A DNA stretch of 64,000 bases from contig JBFMHF010000002.1 in NCBI GenBank assembly GCA_040752975.1, forward strand, positions 1-64,000. The letters are read 5' to 3'. Each line of letters opens with the position of its first letter. Position 1 is the stretch's first letter. Positions 8,578-18,717 of this stretch are shown here, piece by piece. Position numbers and translations under genes: made by a program. This DNA comes from JADLDB01 sp040752975. Its GTDB lineage: Bacteria; Myxococcota; Myxococcia; Myxococcales; Myxococcaceae. The notes below the pieces were generated by a model. That model was not told where the DNA came from and searched no databases. It saw only the letters and a program-made list of their open reading frames with translations.

Positions 8578-9543
8578 CTAGAACGACCAGCGCTTCTTGA
8601 CGTGTTTTTTGACCTCGGGATCGTCGGGGGCGAGGCGAGCGGCCTCCTCGAGGTGTTTCCTCGCCAGCGCCTTCATCCCGGCTGTCTCCATGTGGAGGCC
8701 AAGTAGGAGCCGGTAGGATGCGTTGTCCGGTGCCGCGTCGACGGCCTTCTGCGCGAAAGAGATGATTTCCCTCACGTCTGCGCCCCTGCGCTCGAGCAAG
8801 GTGGCAGCCTTGTAGGCGGCCTGGTGGTGGGCGGCGCTGGCCGTTACAGCGGCCCTGAAAGCGTTGAAGGCCGCGTCGTCGTCCTGCCGCTCGAGGGCCT
8901 CGAGGCCGGCCTTGAAGCTGGCCTCAGCGCGGATCTGCTCGTTCTTCTTGCGCACCTCTGCCAACAGCGACTTGACCTCGGCGTTGTTGGGATCAAATTG
9001 GCTCGCCTGGTTGAGGTAGGTGAAGGCCTGGCTGTACTCACCTTTGCCGATCGCCTCGCGGGCCTTGCCGAGCTGATCGAAGACGCGAGTCGCCTTGCTG
9101 AGGTAGGGGTGACGGGCCAGCCGCTGCTGGCGCTCTGCGTCGCGGCGCTTCTCCTCGTCGGACTTGTCGCGGTGGACCTTGAAGATGCCGCTCCCGGACG
9201 ACGCGCGAACGGCCGCGCGGATGAGGGGGTTGGCCTCGAGCCACGCCTGCCGCTTCTGGAGATCGGTGAGGACGGTGTGGGCTTCGACGAGGCGCTTGAA
9301 GATCTTCTCGAGGCGCGCCTTGTAGCTGCCGAGGTTCTTCCCGAAGTAGCGATCGGGGTGGAACTTCTTGGAGGCCTCGCGAAAGGCGTTGGTGGCCTCC
9401 TCCGGAGAGGCGCCCGCTGTCAGGCCGAGGATCTCATAGTGGTTGGGCGAGGCGAGCTTCCCCTCGAGCTCGAGGATCTCCCGCTTCCGCGTCTCGTCGA
9501 TGTCGACCTTCTCGTCGAGCGCCACGTCGTCCCTTCCCCCCAT
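8578..9543 (-). CDS. J-domain protein with TPR region (DnaJ-TPR)
   Basis: Hsp70 co-chaperone of 321 residues. The J-domain is near the N-terminus (about residues 34-95) with HPD at 62-64, needed to stimulate Hsp70 ATPase. After a basic linker come several TPR-like helix pairs up to the C-terminal KKRWSF. There is no Gly/Phe or zinc-finger domain, so it is a type C J-protein. The ATG at 9541-9543 is chosen because the longer frame would run into argD. It is 16 bases after argD and 15 before dnaK. It probably delivers clients to that DnaK. Confidence 0.85.
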   Translation of the reverse strand: MGGRDDVALDEKVDIDETRKREILELEGKLASPNHYEILGLTAGASPEEATNAFREASKKFHPDRYFGKNLGSYKARLEKIFKRLVEAHTVLTDLQKRQAWLEANPLIRAAVRASSGSGIFKVHRDKSDEEKRRDAERQQRLARHPYLSKATRVFDQLGKAREAIGKGEYSQAFTYLNQASQFDPNNAEVKSLLAEVRKKNEQIRAEASFKAGLEALERQDDDAAFNAFRAAVTASAAHHQAAYKAATLLERRGADVREIISFAQKAVDAAPDNASYRLLLGLHMETAGMKALARKHLEEAARLAPDDPEVKKHVKKRWSF

Positions 9544-9559
9544 GCACCCGGGGAGAATG

Positions 9560-10807
9560 TCACAGCGAACGCTCGAAGATGGCAAGCCCTTCGGTGAGCT
9601 GCTCGCGCGTGGTGACGTAGGCTGGCGCAAAGCGCACCGTCTTCTCACCGGCGAGGTTGGCGAGGAGCCCATTCCCGCGGCACCGCGCCAGCACGTCGGC
9701 CGCGCCCGCGTCCAGCTCGACCCCGAAGAGCAACCCCCGCCCGCGCACCTCCTTCACCCGCTCCGGTCGCCGGCCCTTGATCGCCTCGGCCAGCGCGCGC
9801 AGGTGTTCACCCTTCGCCTCGTTCTCCTTCATCGTCTCGGGAGCGGTGGCGAGATCCCACGTCGCGCACGCCGCCGCGGCGGCCACCAGGTTGCCCCCGA
9901 AGGTGCTCCCGTGTGTGCCTGACGGCAGCGCTTTCCCCACCTCGTCGGTACACACCATGGCGCCGATGGGCAGGCCATTGCCGAGGGACTTGGCGAGCGA
10001 GAAGGCGTCGGGGGAGATGCCGTCATGCTGGAAGGCGAAGGGCTTGCCGGTGCGCCCGATGCCCGTCTGCACCTCGTCGATGAGCAGCAGCAGGCCATGT
10101 TCTCGGCACAGGCGCTCGAGGCCCGCGAGGAAGCCCTTCGGGGCGGGGCGCACCCCACCCTCGCCCTGGATCGGCTCGACGAGGATGGCGGCCGTCTGCG
10201 GGCCGATGAGGCGCTTCACCGCGTCGAGATCGCCGTACGGCGCGTACACGAAGCCCTGCGGGAGCGGCTCGAAGCCCTGCTGGTACTTCGGCTGCGCGGT
10301 GGCGGTGACGGTCGCCAACGTCCGCCCGTGGAAACCTCCCTCGAAGGTGATGATCTCGAAGCGGTCCTTGTTGCCGCGCTCGCGCTGGCAGCGGCGGGCC
10401 AGCTTGATCAACGCCTCGTTGGCCTCCGCCCCGGAGTTGCAGAAGAAGGCGCGCGCGCCCGGCAGCCCCGAGGCCTTCGTCAGCCGCTCGGCGAGGGCTA
10501 TTTGCGGCTCGGAGTAGAAGACGTTGGACACATGCCAGAGGGTGTCGAGCTGCTTCTTCGCGGCGGCGATCACCGCGGGGTGGCAGTGGCCGAGCGCGCA
10601 GGTGGCGATGCCTGCGATGAGATCGAGGTAGCGGCGGCCCTCCGCGTCCCAGACGTAGGCGCCTTCACCACGGGCGAGCACGATGGGCTGCTGCTTGTAG
10701 TTCTGCAGCAGCACCTGCTTCGCGCGGGCGATCACCTCGTCGGTGCGCGTGGGCGCAGCGGCGGACGGAGGACCGGAGGCGTCGGGACCTTTGGCGGACA
10801 GGCTCAT
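9560..10807 (-). CDS. argD: Acetylornithine/ornithine-type class III aminotransferase
   Basis: PLP-dependent class III transaminase of 415 residues, most like N-acetylornithine aminotransferase (arginine synthesis, often also succinyldiaminopimelate). Visible are CNSGAEANEALIKLAR for phosphate binding, the Asp of LLIDEVQTGIGRTG, and the Schiff-base Lys273 in FSLAKSLGNG. The first 20 residues are a disordered Ala/Pro-rich extension. It sits 9 bases after hslU and 16 before the J-domain gene, so it is embedded in a protein-quality operon. Other class III substrates cannot be excluded. Confidence 0.87.
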   Translation of the reverse strand: MSLSAKGPDASGPPSAAAPTRTDEVIARAKQVLLQNYKQQPIVLARGEGAYVWDAEGRRYLDLIAGIATCALGHCHPAVIAAAKKQLDTLWHVSNVFYSEPQIALAERLTKASGLPGARAFFCNSGAEANEALIKLARRCQRERGNKDRFEIITFEGGFHGRTLATVTATAQPKYQQGFEPLPQGFVYAPYGDLDAVKRLIGPQTAAILVEPIQGEGGVRPAPKGFLAGLERLCREHGLLLLIDEVQTGIGRTGKPFAFQHDGISPDAFSLAKSLGNGLPIGAMVCTDEVGKALPSGTHGSTFGGNLVAAAAACATWDLATAPETMKENEAKGEHLRALAEAIKGRRPERVKEVRGRGLLFGVELDAGAADVLARCRGNGLLANLAGEKTVRFAPAYVTTREQLTEGLAIFERSL

Positions 10808-10816
10808 GGCGTCCTC

Positions 10817-12187
<1,371 letters not shown>

Positions 12188-12190
12188 GCC

Positions 12191-12709
12191 TCAGAGCTCC
12201 TCGAAGGAGAGGTTGGCGTTGGTGTAGATGCAGATGTCCGCCGCGATGGCCAGGGACTGCTCGACGATCTGCCGGGCCGACAGCGACGAGTGGGCCATGA
12301 GCGCGCGCGCCGCGGCCAGCGCATAGGGGCCTCCGCTGCCCACCGCGGCGATGCCGTGATCCGGCTCCACCACGTCACCCGCGCCCGAGATGATGAAGGT
12401 CTTCTCCCTGTCCGCCACGACCAGCAGGGCTTCCAGCTTGCGCAGGTAGCGATCGGTGCGCCAGTCCTTCCCCAGCTCCACGCACGCGCGCGCGAGGTTC
12501 TTCTGGTGCTCCTTCAGCTTCGACTCGAAGCGCTCGAACAGCGTGAAGGCGTCGGACGTGCTGCCCGCAAAGCCGGCGATCACCGAGCCGTCGGACAGCC
12601 GCCGCACCTTCTTCGCTGAGCCCTTCATCACCGTTTTGTCCAGGGTGACCTGGCCGTCGCCGCCCAGCACCGTCTTGCCGTCGCGGCGAACGCAGAGAAT
12701 GGTCGTCAT
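12191..12709 (-). CDS. hslV: ATP-dependent protease proteolytic subunit HslV (ClpQ)
   Basis: Threonine protease of the 20S-proteasome fold, 172 residues. The N-terminus MTTILCVRRDGKTVLGGDGQ places the nucleophile at Thr2 after Met removal. GGDGQVTLDKTVMK and SGAGDVVEPDHGIAAVGSGG are family hallmarks. First gene of the hslV-hslU run and probably of the whole 12.7-4.3 kb transcription unit. It is divergent from the FG-GAP lipoprotein, with 62 bases between start codons. I see no clear heat-shock promoter there. Confidence 0.95.
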   Translation of the reverse strand: MTTILCVRRDGKTVLGGDGQVTLDKTVMKGSAKKVRRLSDGSVIAGFAGSTSDAFTLFERFESKLKEHQKNLARACVELGKDWRTDRYLRKLEALLVVADREKTFIISGAGDVVEPDHGIAAVGSGGPYALAAARALMAHSSLSARQIVEQSLAIAADICIYTNANLSFEEL

Positions 12710-12771
12710 GTCGCGCGGGGTTTAACAGCCCGGCCGCTCATTTGCTCCAGGCCGGTGTAGATCGCCTGCCC

Positions 12772-14820
12772 ATGTGTCGCGCCCTCGCCCTCACCACCCT
12801 GCTGCTCCTCGCCGAAGCGTGTAGCAGTGCGCCAACGCCGTGCGGCCCGGCCAACTGCCAGGGGTGCTGCGGCGCCGACGGAGTGTGTCGATCGACCCCC
12901 TCGACGGCCGAGTGCGGGCTCCGCGGCGTGACCTGCGTTTCCTGCGGCGCCACGGCGGCGTGCGTCGAGGGCGCCTGCCAGGAGCTCGACGGCGGCACCG
13001 GAGGCGGGGGCGGCGCCATGGACCCCTGCGACGTGGACAACGGCGGCTGCGACGCCGTCGCCACCTGCACGCCCTCGGGCGCGACGCGGACCTGCGCCTG
13101 CCCCAGCGGCTCCTCGGGTGACGGGCTGACGTGCACGCCACAGCTCTCGTCGCTCACCGTCACGCCTGCCTCGCTCGCGCCCCTCTTCGCGCCGGTGGTG
13201 ACCAGCTACGTGGCGTCCGTCCCCTACTCCCAGTCGCAGATCACAGTGACAGCGGCGACGATGGCGCCGGGCGCCAGCATCCTCATCGATGGGCAGCCCA
13301 TGACGACGCGGATGATCCCCCTCTCGGCGCCCACCCGCCCGGTGGCGGTGACCGTGCGCTTCGACGCCACGCAGCGCAGCGCCTCGTACTCGGTGCTGCT
13401 CAGCCGCGCCCGCCGCACCGTCCAGCAGGGGTACCTGAAGGCCGAGACGCCCTCGAGAGACGACTCCTTCGGCGCAGCGGTGGCGATGTCCCGCGACGGC
13501 AACACGCTGGTGGTGGGCGCGCCGTTCGACGACGGACCCGGCGACAACGTGCTGAACGGCGGCGCCGCCTTCGTCTTCCTGCGCATCGCCGGGACGTGGA
13601 CGTTCGTGATGGCGCTGCGCGCGTCGAACGCCGGCGCCGACGACAACTTCGGGACGAGCGTGGCGATATCCGCGGACGGAGCCGTCATCGCCGTGGGCGC
13701 GCCGCGGGAAGACTCCGACGGAACGGGGGGAGGAAACGACGCCCGCCCCGACTCCGGCGCCGTCTACGTCTTCACCCGCAGCGGTGGAGTGTGGACTGAG
13801 ACGGCCCTCGTCAAGGCCGCCGAGGTGGATGAGGGTGACGGCTTCGGCGGCAGCGTCGCGCTCTCCGGTGACGGCCAGGTGCTGGCGGTGGGAGGCCCCG
13901 ACGAGGACAGCGCCTCCACGGGCGTCAACGCAGACGCGACGGATGACTCGGCCACTTCAGCCGGCGCGGCGTGGGTGCTGACGGCCGCGGGCGCCACCTG
14001 GGGGCAGACGGCGTACCTCAAGGCGTCGAACTCCGACGCGCAGGATCGCTTCGGCGCGGCGGTGGCGCTCAACGACGACGGGACGGCGCTGGCGGTGGGG
14101 GCGACGGGCGAGGCGAGCAACGCGCGCACCATCGACGGAGCGCCAGACGACGACTCGGCCCCCAATGCAGGGGCGGTGTACGTCTTCCGGAGAGGTGCCA
14201 ACTGGGCGCAGGAGATCCGCCTCAAGGCCTCCAACGCGGGCGCCGGGGACGTCTTCGGCGCATCGGTGTCACTGTCCGGAGACGGCCAGCGCGTGGCCGT
14301 CGGCGCGTGGGGCGAGGACTCGGGCCGCGTGGGAATCAACGGACCGGACGATGACGCCGCGGACCTCTCCGGAGCCGCCTACGTCTTCTCTCGCGAGGCG
14401 GGCGCGTGGAAAGAGGACGCCCGGATCAAGGCCACCAACGTCGACCCGGGCGATCGCTTCGGCCAGGCCGTGTCCCTGTCGCGCGATGGGGCGGCGCTCC
14501 TCGTCGGCGCGCAGGCCGAGGCCAGCAACGCCAGCGGCCTCGATGGAGATCAGAGCATGAACAACGTGCTGACGGCCGGGGCGGCGTACCTCTTTGGGCG
14601 CACGAGCGCCGGGTGGGCGCAGGAGGTGTACGTGAAGGCGTCCAACCCCGGCGTCGCGGACACCTTCGGTCGCTCCGTCGCGCTGTCGGGGGACGGGGTG
14701 TCCTTCGCCTGCGGTGCGCCCGGTGAGTCGTCGGCGTCCAGCGGCGTCAACGGCAACCAGGCGGACGACTCCGCGGCCGGCGCCGGCGCCGTCTACGCCT
14801 TCACCCGGTTGCCGCTGTGA
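12772..14820 (+). CDS. Putative lipoprotein with EGF-like, cadherin-like and seven FG-GAP repeats
   Basis: A 682-residue exported protein. The ATG at 12772 gives a signal peptide ending AEAC, an imperfect lipobox. Next comes a Cys-rich stretch, an EGF-like unit (about residues 83-122, CDVDNGGCD) and a cadherin-like beta-sandwich (SLTVTPASLAP). Seven repeats of the form DxFGxxVALSxDGxxLAVGAPxE follow, each ending GAxYVF. Seven is the blade number of an integrin-type beta-propeller, so the array looks complete. Probably a surface adhesin or binding protein; ligand unknown. Confidence 0.85.
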   Translation: MCRALALTTLLLLAEACSSAPTPCGPANCQGCCGADGVCRSTPSTAECGLRGVTCVSCGATAACVEGACQELDGGTGGGGGAMDPCDVDNGGCDAVATCTPSGATRTCACPSGSSGDGLTCTPQLSSLTVTPASLAPLFAPVVTSYVASVPYSQSQITVTAATMAPGASILIDGQPMTTRMIPLSAPTRPVAVTVRFDATQRSASYSVLLSRARRTVQQGYLKAETPSRDDSFGAAVAMSRDGNTLVVGAPFDDGPGDNVLNGGAAFVFLRIAGTWTFVMALRASNAGADDNFGTSVAISADGAVIAVGAPREDSDGTGGGNDARPDSGAVYVFTRSGGVWTETALVKAAEVDEGDGFGGSVALSGDGQVLAVGGPDEDSASTGVNADATDDSATSAGAAWVLTAAGATWGQTAYLKASNSDAQDRFGAAVALNDDGTALAVGATGEASNARTIDGAPDDDSAPNAGAVYVFRRGANWAQEIRLKASNAGAGDVFGASVSLSGDGQRVAVGAWGEDSGRVGINGPDDDAADLSGAAYVFSREAGAWKEDARIKATNVDPGDRFGQAVSLSRDGAALLVGAQAEASNASGLDGDQSMNNVLTAGAAYLFGRTSAGWAQEVYVKASNPGVADTFGRSVALSGDGVSFACGAPGESSASSGVNGNQADDSAAGAGAVYAFTRLPL

Positions 14821-15412
14821 GGTGGTCAGCCCTCGGGTCGTCGACGAACGGATGAGCGCGAAGCGTGCCCTCCCACGCGTACTTCCGGAGGCCACGCCGA
14901 CGAGTCCGGCCGCCGCGACACGCGCACTCCTCCGTCGTCCCACGCAGCGGCGCCGAGTTGGACAAGGTCCGCGGCTTTCCCAGGTGCGCAGAGCGCGCGA
15001 CGGCGGTGCGTTCCGGCGCTGGAGGCTGACCGCCAGGAGTTCAATGAGCGCCCGTCGATGCCATGCACTTGCGCGCCCAGGCCGCCCCGCCTCGGAACCC
15101 TTCGCCGGGGCGAGACAACGCCGGACTGCCTCCTCGTTGAGGATTCGACGTCCCGGAGTGCGTGCAGCCTCCCGGGCCGCGGAGGGGGGCCAGGCGTCGA
15201 GCGGATTCATTCCGGCGTCAGTTGCGGGTCGCAGCGCACCGGCATGATGCGGCGAGTTCCAACCAGTGGGCCAGCTCGCCAACTCCGTCGCGAGTTCCGA
15301 CGGCTCGCCACTCCTCGGCGACTCCTCTCGAAAGGACGGCACACCGCCGAGCTCGAGTGCTGTTCCCCCGCCCGAGGCTACGTGCGCGTGCCGCTGTCCT
15401 GTTGACTCGAGA
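14821..15412 (+). other. 592-bp non-coding gap
   Basis: Between the end of the FG-GAP lipoprotein and the end of the convergent smr gene. Short open frames exist on both strands but none has recognisable protein sequence, a good ribosome site or the local codon pattern. I found no tRNA, clear terminator hairpin or mobile-element end. It may be decayed sequence. Confidence 0.5.
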
Positions 15413-16081
15413 TCAACGGCGCAGCAGCACGTACACCGCGCCGGCCCCTCCGTCCTGAGGGCGCGCCGAGCAGAAGGCCAGCACGTGCTTCGCCGGCCGC
15501 CCGTGCGAGAGCCACACCTGCACGCTCTGCTTCAGCACGGGGATCTGATCCTTCGAGTGCAGCCCGCGCCCGTGCACCACCAGCACGCACCGCAGCCCCG
15601 CCACCCGGCTCTTCGAGATGAACTGCTCCAGGGCCACCTTCGCCTCGTCCTTCGTCTGGCCGTGGAGATCGACGTGGGCCTGGAAGGAGAATGCGCCCGT
15701 CCGCAGCTTGCGGAGCACCCGTTCATCGAAGCCGTGCACCGCCCCCTCGATGAACTCGTCCGAGTCCGCGAGATCGAACGGGCCCTCTCCGCTGACGAGC
15801 TCCGCCAGCCGCGCCAGCGACTCGGCTTCCTCGCTGGGGATGCTCACCTGCGCCGCCGTCCTGGGTGGAGGCGGGGGCGCCTTCTTCGCCGTCTCCCGCA
15901 CCGGCTGAACCGGGCCCACCGACTCGAGGAAGAGGGCTGCGTCCTCCTCGTCGGGCGACGGCCTCGCCTTCCTCGGCGGAGGAGCCGGCGGCGGGGGCGG
16001 CTTCACCGCCTGCTTCGCCTTGTCCGGCAGCTTCAGCTTCGCGAAGGGGTTGTTGAACGGCTCAGGCTTCTTCGGCGCCAC
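15413..16081 (-). CDS. Smr-domain protein
   Basis: A 222-residue protein with a disordered Pro/Lys-rich N-terminal half and a C-terminal Smr domain (about residues 135-222). Smr signatures are the VDLHGQTKDEA strand-helix and the HGRGLHS loop; the domain is a nicking endonuclease/RNase fold shared with MutS2. The frame starts with GTG at 16079-16081, one base after the xerC stop, so translation is probably coupled. The cellular role of stand-alone Smr proteins of this type is not settled. Confidence 0.85.
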   Translation of the reverse strand: MAPKKPEPFNNPFAKLKLPDKAKQAVKPPPPPAPPPRKARPSPDEEDAALFLESVGPVQPVRETAKKAPPPPPRTAAQVSIPSEEAESLARLAELVSGEGPFDLADSDEFIEGAVHGFDERVLRKLRTGAFSFQAHVDLHGQTKDEAKVALEQFISKSRVAGLRCVLVVHGRGLHSKDQIPVLKQSVQVWLSHGRPAKHVLAFCSARPQDGGAGAVYVLLRR

Positions 16082-16082
16082 G

Positions 16083-16973
16083 TCACGCTCGCGGGTGCGC
16101 AGCGTCGTACACCTTCTGCAGCTGCTCGAAGGACACGGCGGTGTAGCGCTGGGTGGTGGACAGGCTGGCGTGGCCGAGCAGCTCCTGGATGCTGCGGATG
16201 TCCGCGCCGCCCGCCAGCAGGTGGGTGGCGAAAGAGTGGCGCAGGGCGTGCGGCGACAGCTTCCGGTTGAGCGCCAGCGCGCGCACGTACCTGTCGAGGT
16301 GCCGCTCCACGCTGCGGCTGGTGAGCCGCCCGCCCCGGAAGTTGAGGAAGAGGGCCGTCGGGTCCTGCCGCTTCGCCGGCTTCACCAGGAGCTCCCCCCG
16401 GCGGGACAGCCACTCCGACAGCGCCTCCACCGCCGGCGCGCTCAGCGGGCAGATTCGCTCCTTGTTCCCCTTCCCCAACACCCGCACCACCCCCGCTTTG
16501 AGATCGAGGCTCGTCAACGACAGGCTGCACAGCTCCGACACGCGCAGCCCTGAGCCGTACAGCACCTCCAACATCGCGCGATCTCTCAGGCCCAGCAGCG
16601 CCTCCGCGTCGGGGGCCTCCATCAAGGCGAAGGCCTCGTCCACGGGCACGGCGCGCGGCAAGCGCTGCGGCAGCTTCGGCGTCTTCACCCGCCGCGCCGG
16701 GTTCGAGTCGATCACCTTCCGCCGGGTGAGGAACTTGTAGAAGGACTTGAGCCCTGCCAGCCGGCGCGCCCGCGTCGACGCGGCCAGGTCCACCGACTGG
16801 GTCCCGAGGAAGCCACGGAGGTGCAGGTGGTTCACCTTCTCCACCGGTACCCCGAGCGGTTCCAGGTAGGCCTCCAGCGCCTTCAAGTCCTGCGCGTAGG
16901 CCTTCAGCGTGTGCGGCGAGGCCGCGCGGGAGACCTCGAGGTACCGCAGGAAGTCGGCGACGTGGTGGCTCAC
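16083..16973 (-). CDS. xerC: Tyrosine recombinase XerC
   Basis: Site-specific recombinase that resolves chromosome dimers at dif with XerD. 296 residues, GTG start. The N-terminal SAM-like domain covers about 1-100. The catalytic domain shows the first Arg in GSGLRVSELCSL, Lys in GKGNKERICPL, HALRHSFATHLL, GHASLSTTQ and the nucleophile in QRYTAV. Length is standard and no integrase-type extension is present, which favours XerC over a phage integrase. It is followed by smr one base later. Confidence 0.9.
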   Translation of the reverse strand: MSHHVADFLRYLEVSRAASPHTLKAYAQDLKALEAYLEPLGVPVEKVNHLHLRGFLGTQSVDLAASTRARRLAGLKSFYKFLTRRKVIDSNPARRVKTPKLPQRLPRAVPVDEAFALMEAPDAEALLGLRDRAMLEVLYGSGLRVSELCSLSLTSLDLKAGVVRVLGKGNKERICPLSAPAVEALSEWLSRRGELLVKPAKRQDPTALFLNFRGGRLTSRSVERHLDRYVRALALNRKLSPHALRHSFATHLLAGGADIRSIQELLGHASLSTTQRYTAVSFEQLQKVYDAAHPRA

Positions 16974-17052
16974 CGGACTCTCAGTCTACCGACTCGCCGG
17001 CAACGCGCGACTTCTCACACCCGCACGGCTCCGGTGGCGCTGCGCCCTCGCT

Positions 17053-18717
17053 TCAGGGCGTCTTCGCCACGTACACCCCGGCCCGCTGCTTCTCCTTCAC
17101 CAGGTACGCCACGTACGCGCCGTCCGCGCCCAGGCTCACCGCCGGCCACTCCACGTACTGATCCACCGTCTTCTGCTCGCCCGTCGACAGGTTCCGCAGC
17201 GCGAGATCGAACGTCTGATCGGTGAGGTGGGCGTAGGCCACCATGGCCCGGCTGCCGTCCTTCGAGAACTTGAAGCTGTAGACGCCCTCGAGTTCCTTCT
17301 TCGGCAGCTCGTCCTTCGGGGCGTCCAGCTTCACGCGCAACACGTCGCAGGCGCGGCCCTCCCGCAGGCAGTCGGCGCGGAAGACCAGTTCGTTGCCGCC
17401 GGGTCGGAAGGCGTACTCGTACAGCCAGTCCTTGAGCGCCACGGCCTCGGTGGCGCCGGGCTTGAGCAGGAGCAACCGCCGCGTCACCTCGGGCTTCTCG
17501 ATGCGCGCGGTGTAGGCCAGGGCCGCGCCGTCGGGCGAGAAGAGGTAGTTGGGGCACAGCCGCTGCAGCTTCCTCGGCGCCCCGTCCGGGAGGTCGACCA
17601 GCATCAGGTCCCCCACCTTCTCCACCTTCTCGTCGCCCACCTTCGCCTCCCGGCCGCCCAGCGGGAGCTCGACGTAGTTGTCGCGGAAGACGAGCCGCTT
17701 CGAGTCGGGGGAGAACTCGAAGTCCTTCACCTTGTCGGCCAGCTTGCGCCCCTTTCCGGAGATCGGCGCCAGCCAGAGCTCTCCCATCTGCGAGACCCCG
17801 CCCCCCGTGGCGATCCACGCGACGAACTGCCCGTCGGGCGTCACCCGGAAGCGCTCGGCGTCGTCCGACAGCTTGTGATCATCGAGGCTGGCGACCGCGA
17901 TGGCGTGAAGCTGGAACGTGCGATCGCCCGGGGTCGCGCGCGCGTTCACCACCACGTGCTTGCCGCTGCGCAGCACCGTGTACTCCGCCACTTGATCGAG
18001 GAGCCGCTTCGGCTGCGCCCGCTCGTCAGCCAGCGTCACCTGAAAGAGGCCGCCCGCCGCGCTGTACCGGCGCCGGAAGTAGAGGTAGCGCCCGTCAGCG
18101 CTGAACTCGGCGGTGGAGACCTCGCCGGCCACCTGGCGGAAGGGCCCGGCCGGGAGCGCGCCCACGTGCAGCACGCCGTTCTCCACGAAGGCCAGCTGCT
18201 TCGAGTCGTCGCTGGGGACGAAGTACGTCACCCGCGCGGCCAGCCGCTGCCGCTCGGCCGCGAGGTTCTTCGCGTCCTGCACGTAGAGCTCGCCCAGCTG
18301 CTGCGTCGGATCCCATGCCGCCAGGAAGAGGATCCACCGCGAGTCGGGGCTGAAGAGCCAGCCGCCGGGCATGTTGGTGACGCCGTGGCCCAGCTTCACC
18401 GCGTCGCCCTTCAGCGTCGGCACCGCCCACAACTCCCCCAGGCGCATCGGCGGAGGCGCGCCCTGGATGTTCGGCTTCTGCGCGTCGATCAAGGCGGTCA
18501 GCACCTCGCCGTCAGGCGTGGCCCGCAGGTCCTGGGGGTCGCCGCTGATCCGCCGCTCGCCCAGCACCGGCAGCCGCGGCGCCGACTTCTCCTTCTGCAC
18601 GCGCTCGATGACGCTCTTCGGCCCTGCGCCGCCCTTCGACGGGGGCGTGTTCTCCTTGCACGCTCCTCCCAGACAGCAGGCGGTGGCGAGCACGGCGAGG
18701 AAGGCGGGGCGCGTCAT
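17053..18717 (-). CDS. TolB/WD40-like beta-propeller lipoprotein
   Basis: A 554-residue exported protein. The signal sequence contains candidate lipobox Cys residues (ATACC, LGGAC); which is used is unclear. The mature part repeats blades of the TolB/PD40 type, with FSPDSRW, FSADGRY, VTPDGQF, FSPDSKR, FSPDGAA and FSKDGSR elements. The ATG at 18715-18717 overlaps the trmFO stop by 4 bases. The frame runs on upstream into trmFO, so this start is set by the signal peptide and overlap. It may partner the TolQ/TolR-like proteins upstream. Confidence 0.8.
   Translation of the reverse strand: MTRPAFLAVLATACCLGGACKENTPPSKGGAGPKSVIERVQKEKSAPRLPVLGERRISGDPQDLRATPDGEVLTALIDAQKPNIQGAPPPMRLGELWAVPTLKGDAVKLGHGVTNMPGGWLFSPDSRWILFLAAWDPTQQLGELYVQDAKNLAAERQRLAARVTYFVPSDDSKQLAFVENGVLHVGALPAGPFRQVAGEVSTAEFSADGRYLYFRRRYSAAGGLFQVTLADERAQPKRLLDQVAEYTVLRSGKHVVVNARATPGDRTFQLHAIAVASLDDHKLSDDAERFRVTPDGQFVAWIATGGGVSQMGELWLAPISGKGRKLADKVKDFEFSPDSKRLVFRDNYVELPLGGREAKVGDEKVEKVGDLMLVDLPDGAPRKLQRLCPNYLFSPDGAALAYTARIEKPEVTRRLLLLKPGATEAVALKDWLYEYAFRPGGNELVFRADCLREGRACDVLRVKLDAPKDELPKKELEGVYSFKFSKDGSRAMVAYAHLTDQTFDLALRNLSTGEQKTVDQYVEWPAVSLGADGAYVAYLVKEKQRAGVYVAKTP

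Noticed and set aside
7216..8706. Long plus-strand open frame (496 codons) opposite dnaK
   Set aside because: Antisense shadow of a GC-rich conserved gene; sequence is His/Arg/Gly-rich with no family features. Such antisense frames opposite Hsp70 genes are a known artefact of codon bias.
14821..15412. Mobile-element remnant in the gap after the FG-GAP gene
   Set aside because: No terminal inverted repeats, target duplication or transposase-like sequence could be read.
16083..16973. Phage integrase marking a genomic island
   Set aside because: Size, position with smr and core residues fit chromosomal XerC; no attachment repeats or phage genes nearby.
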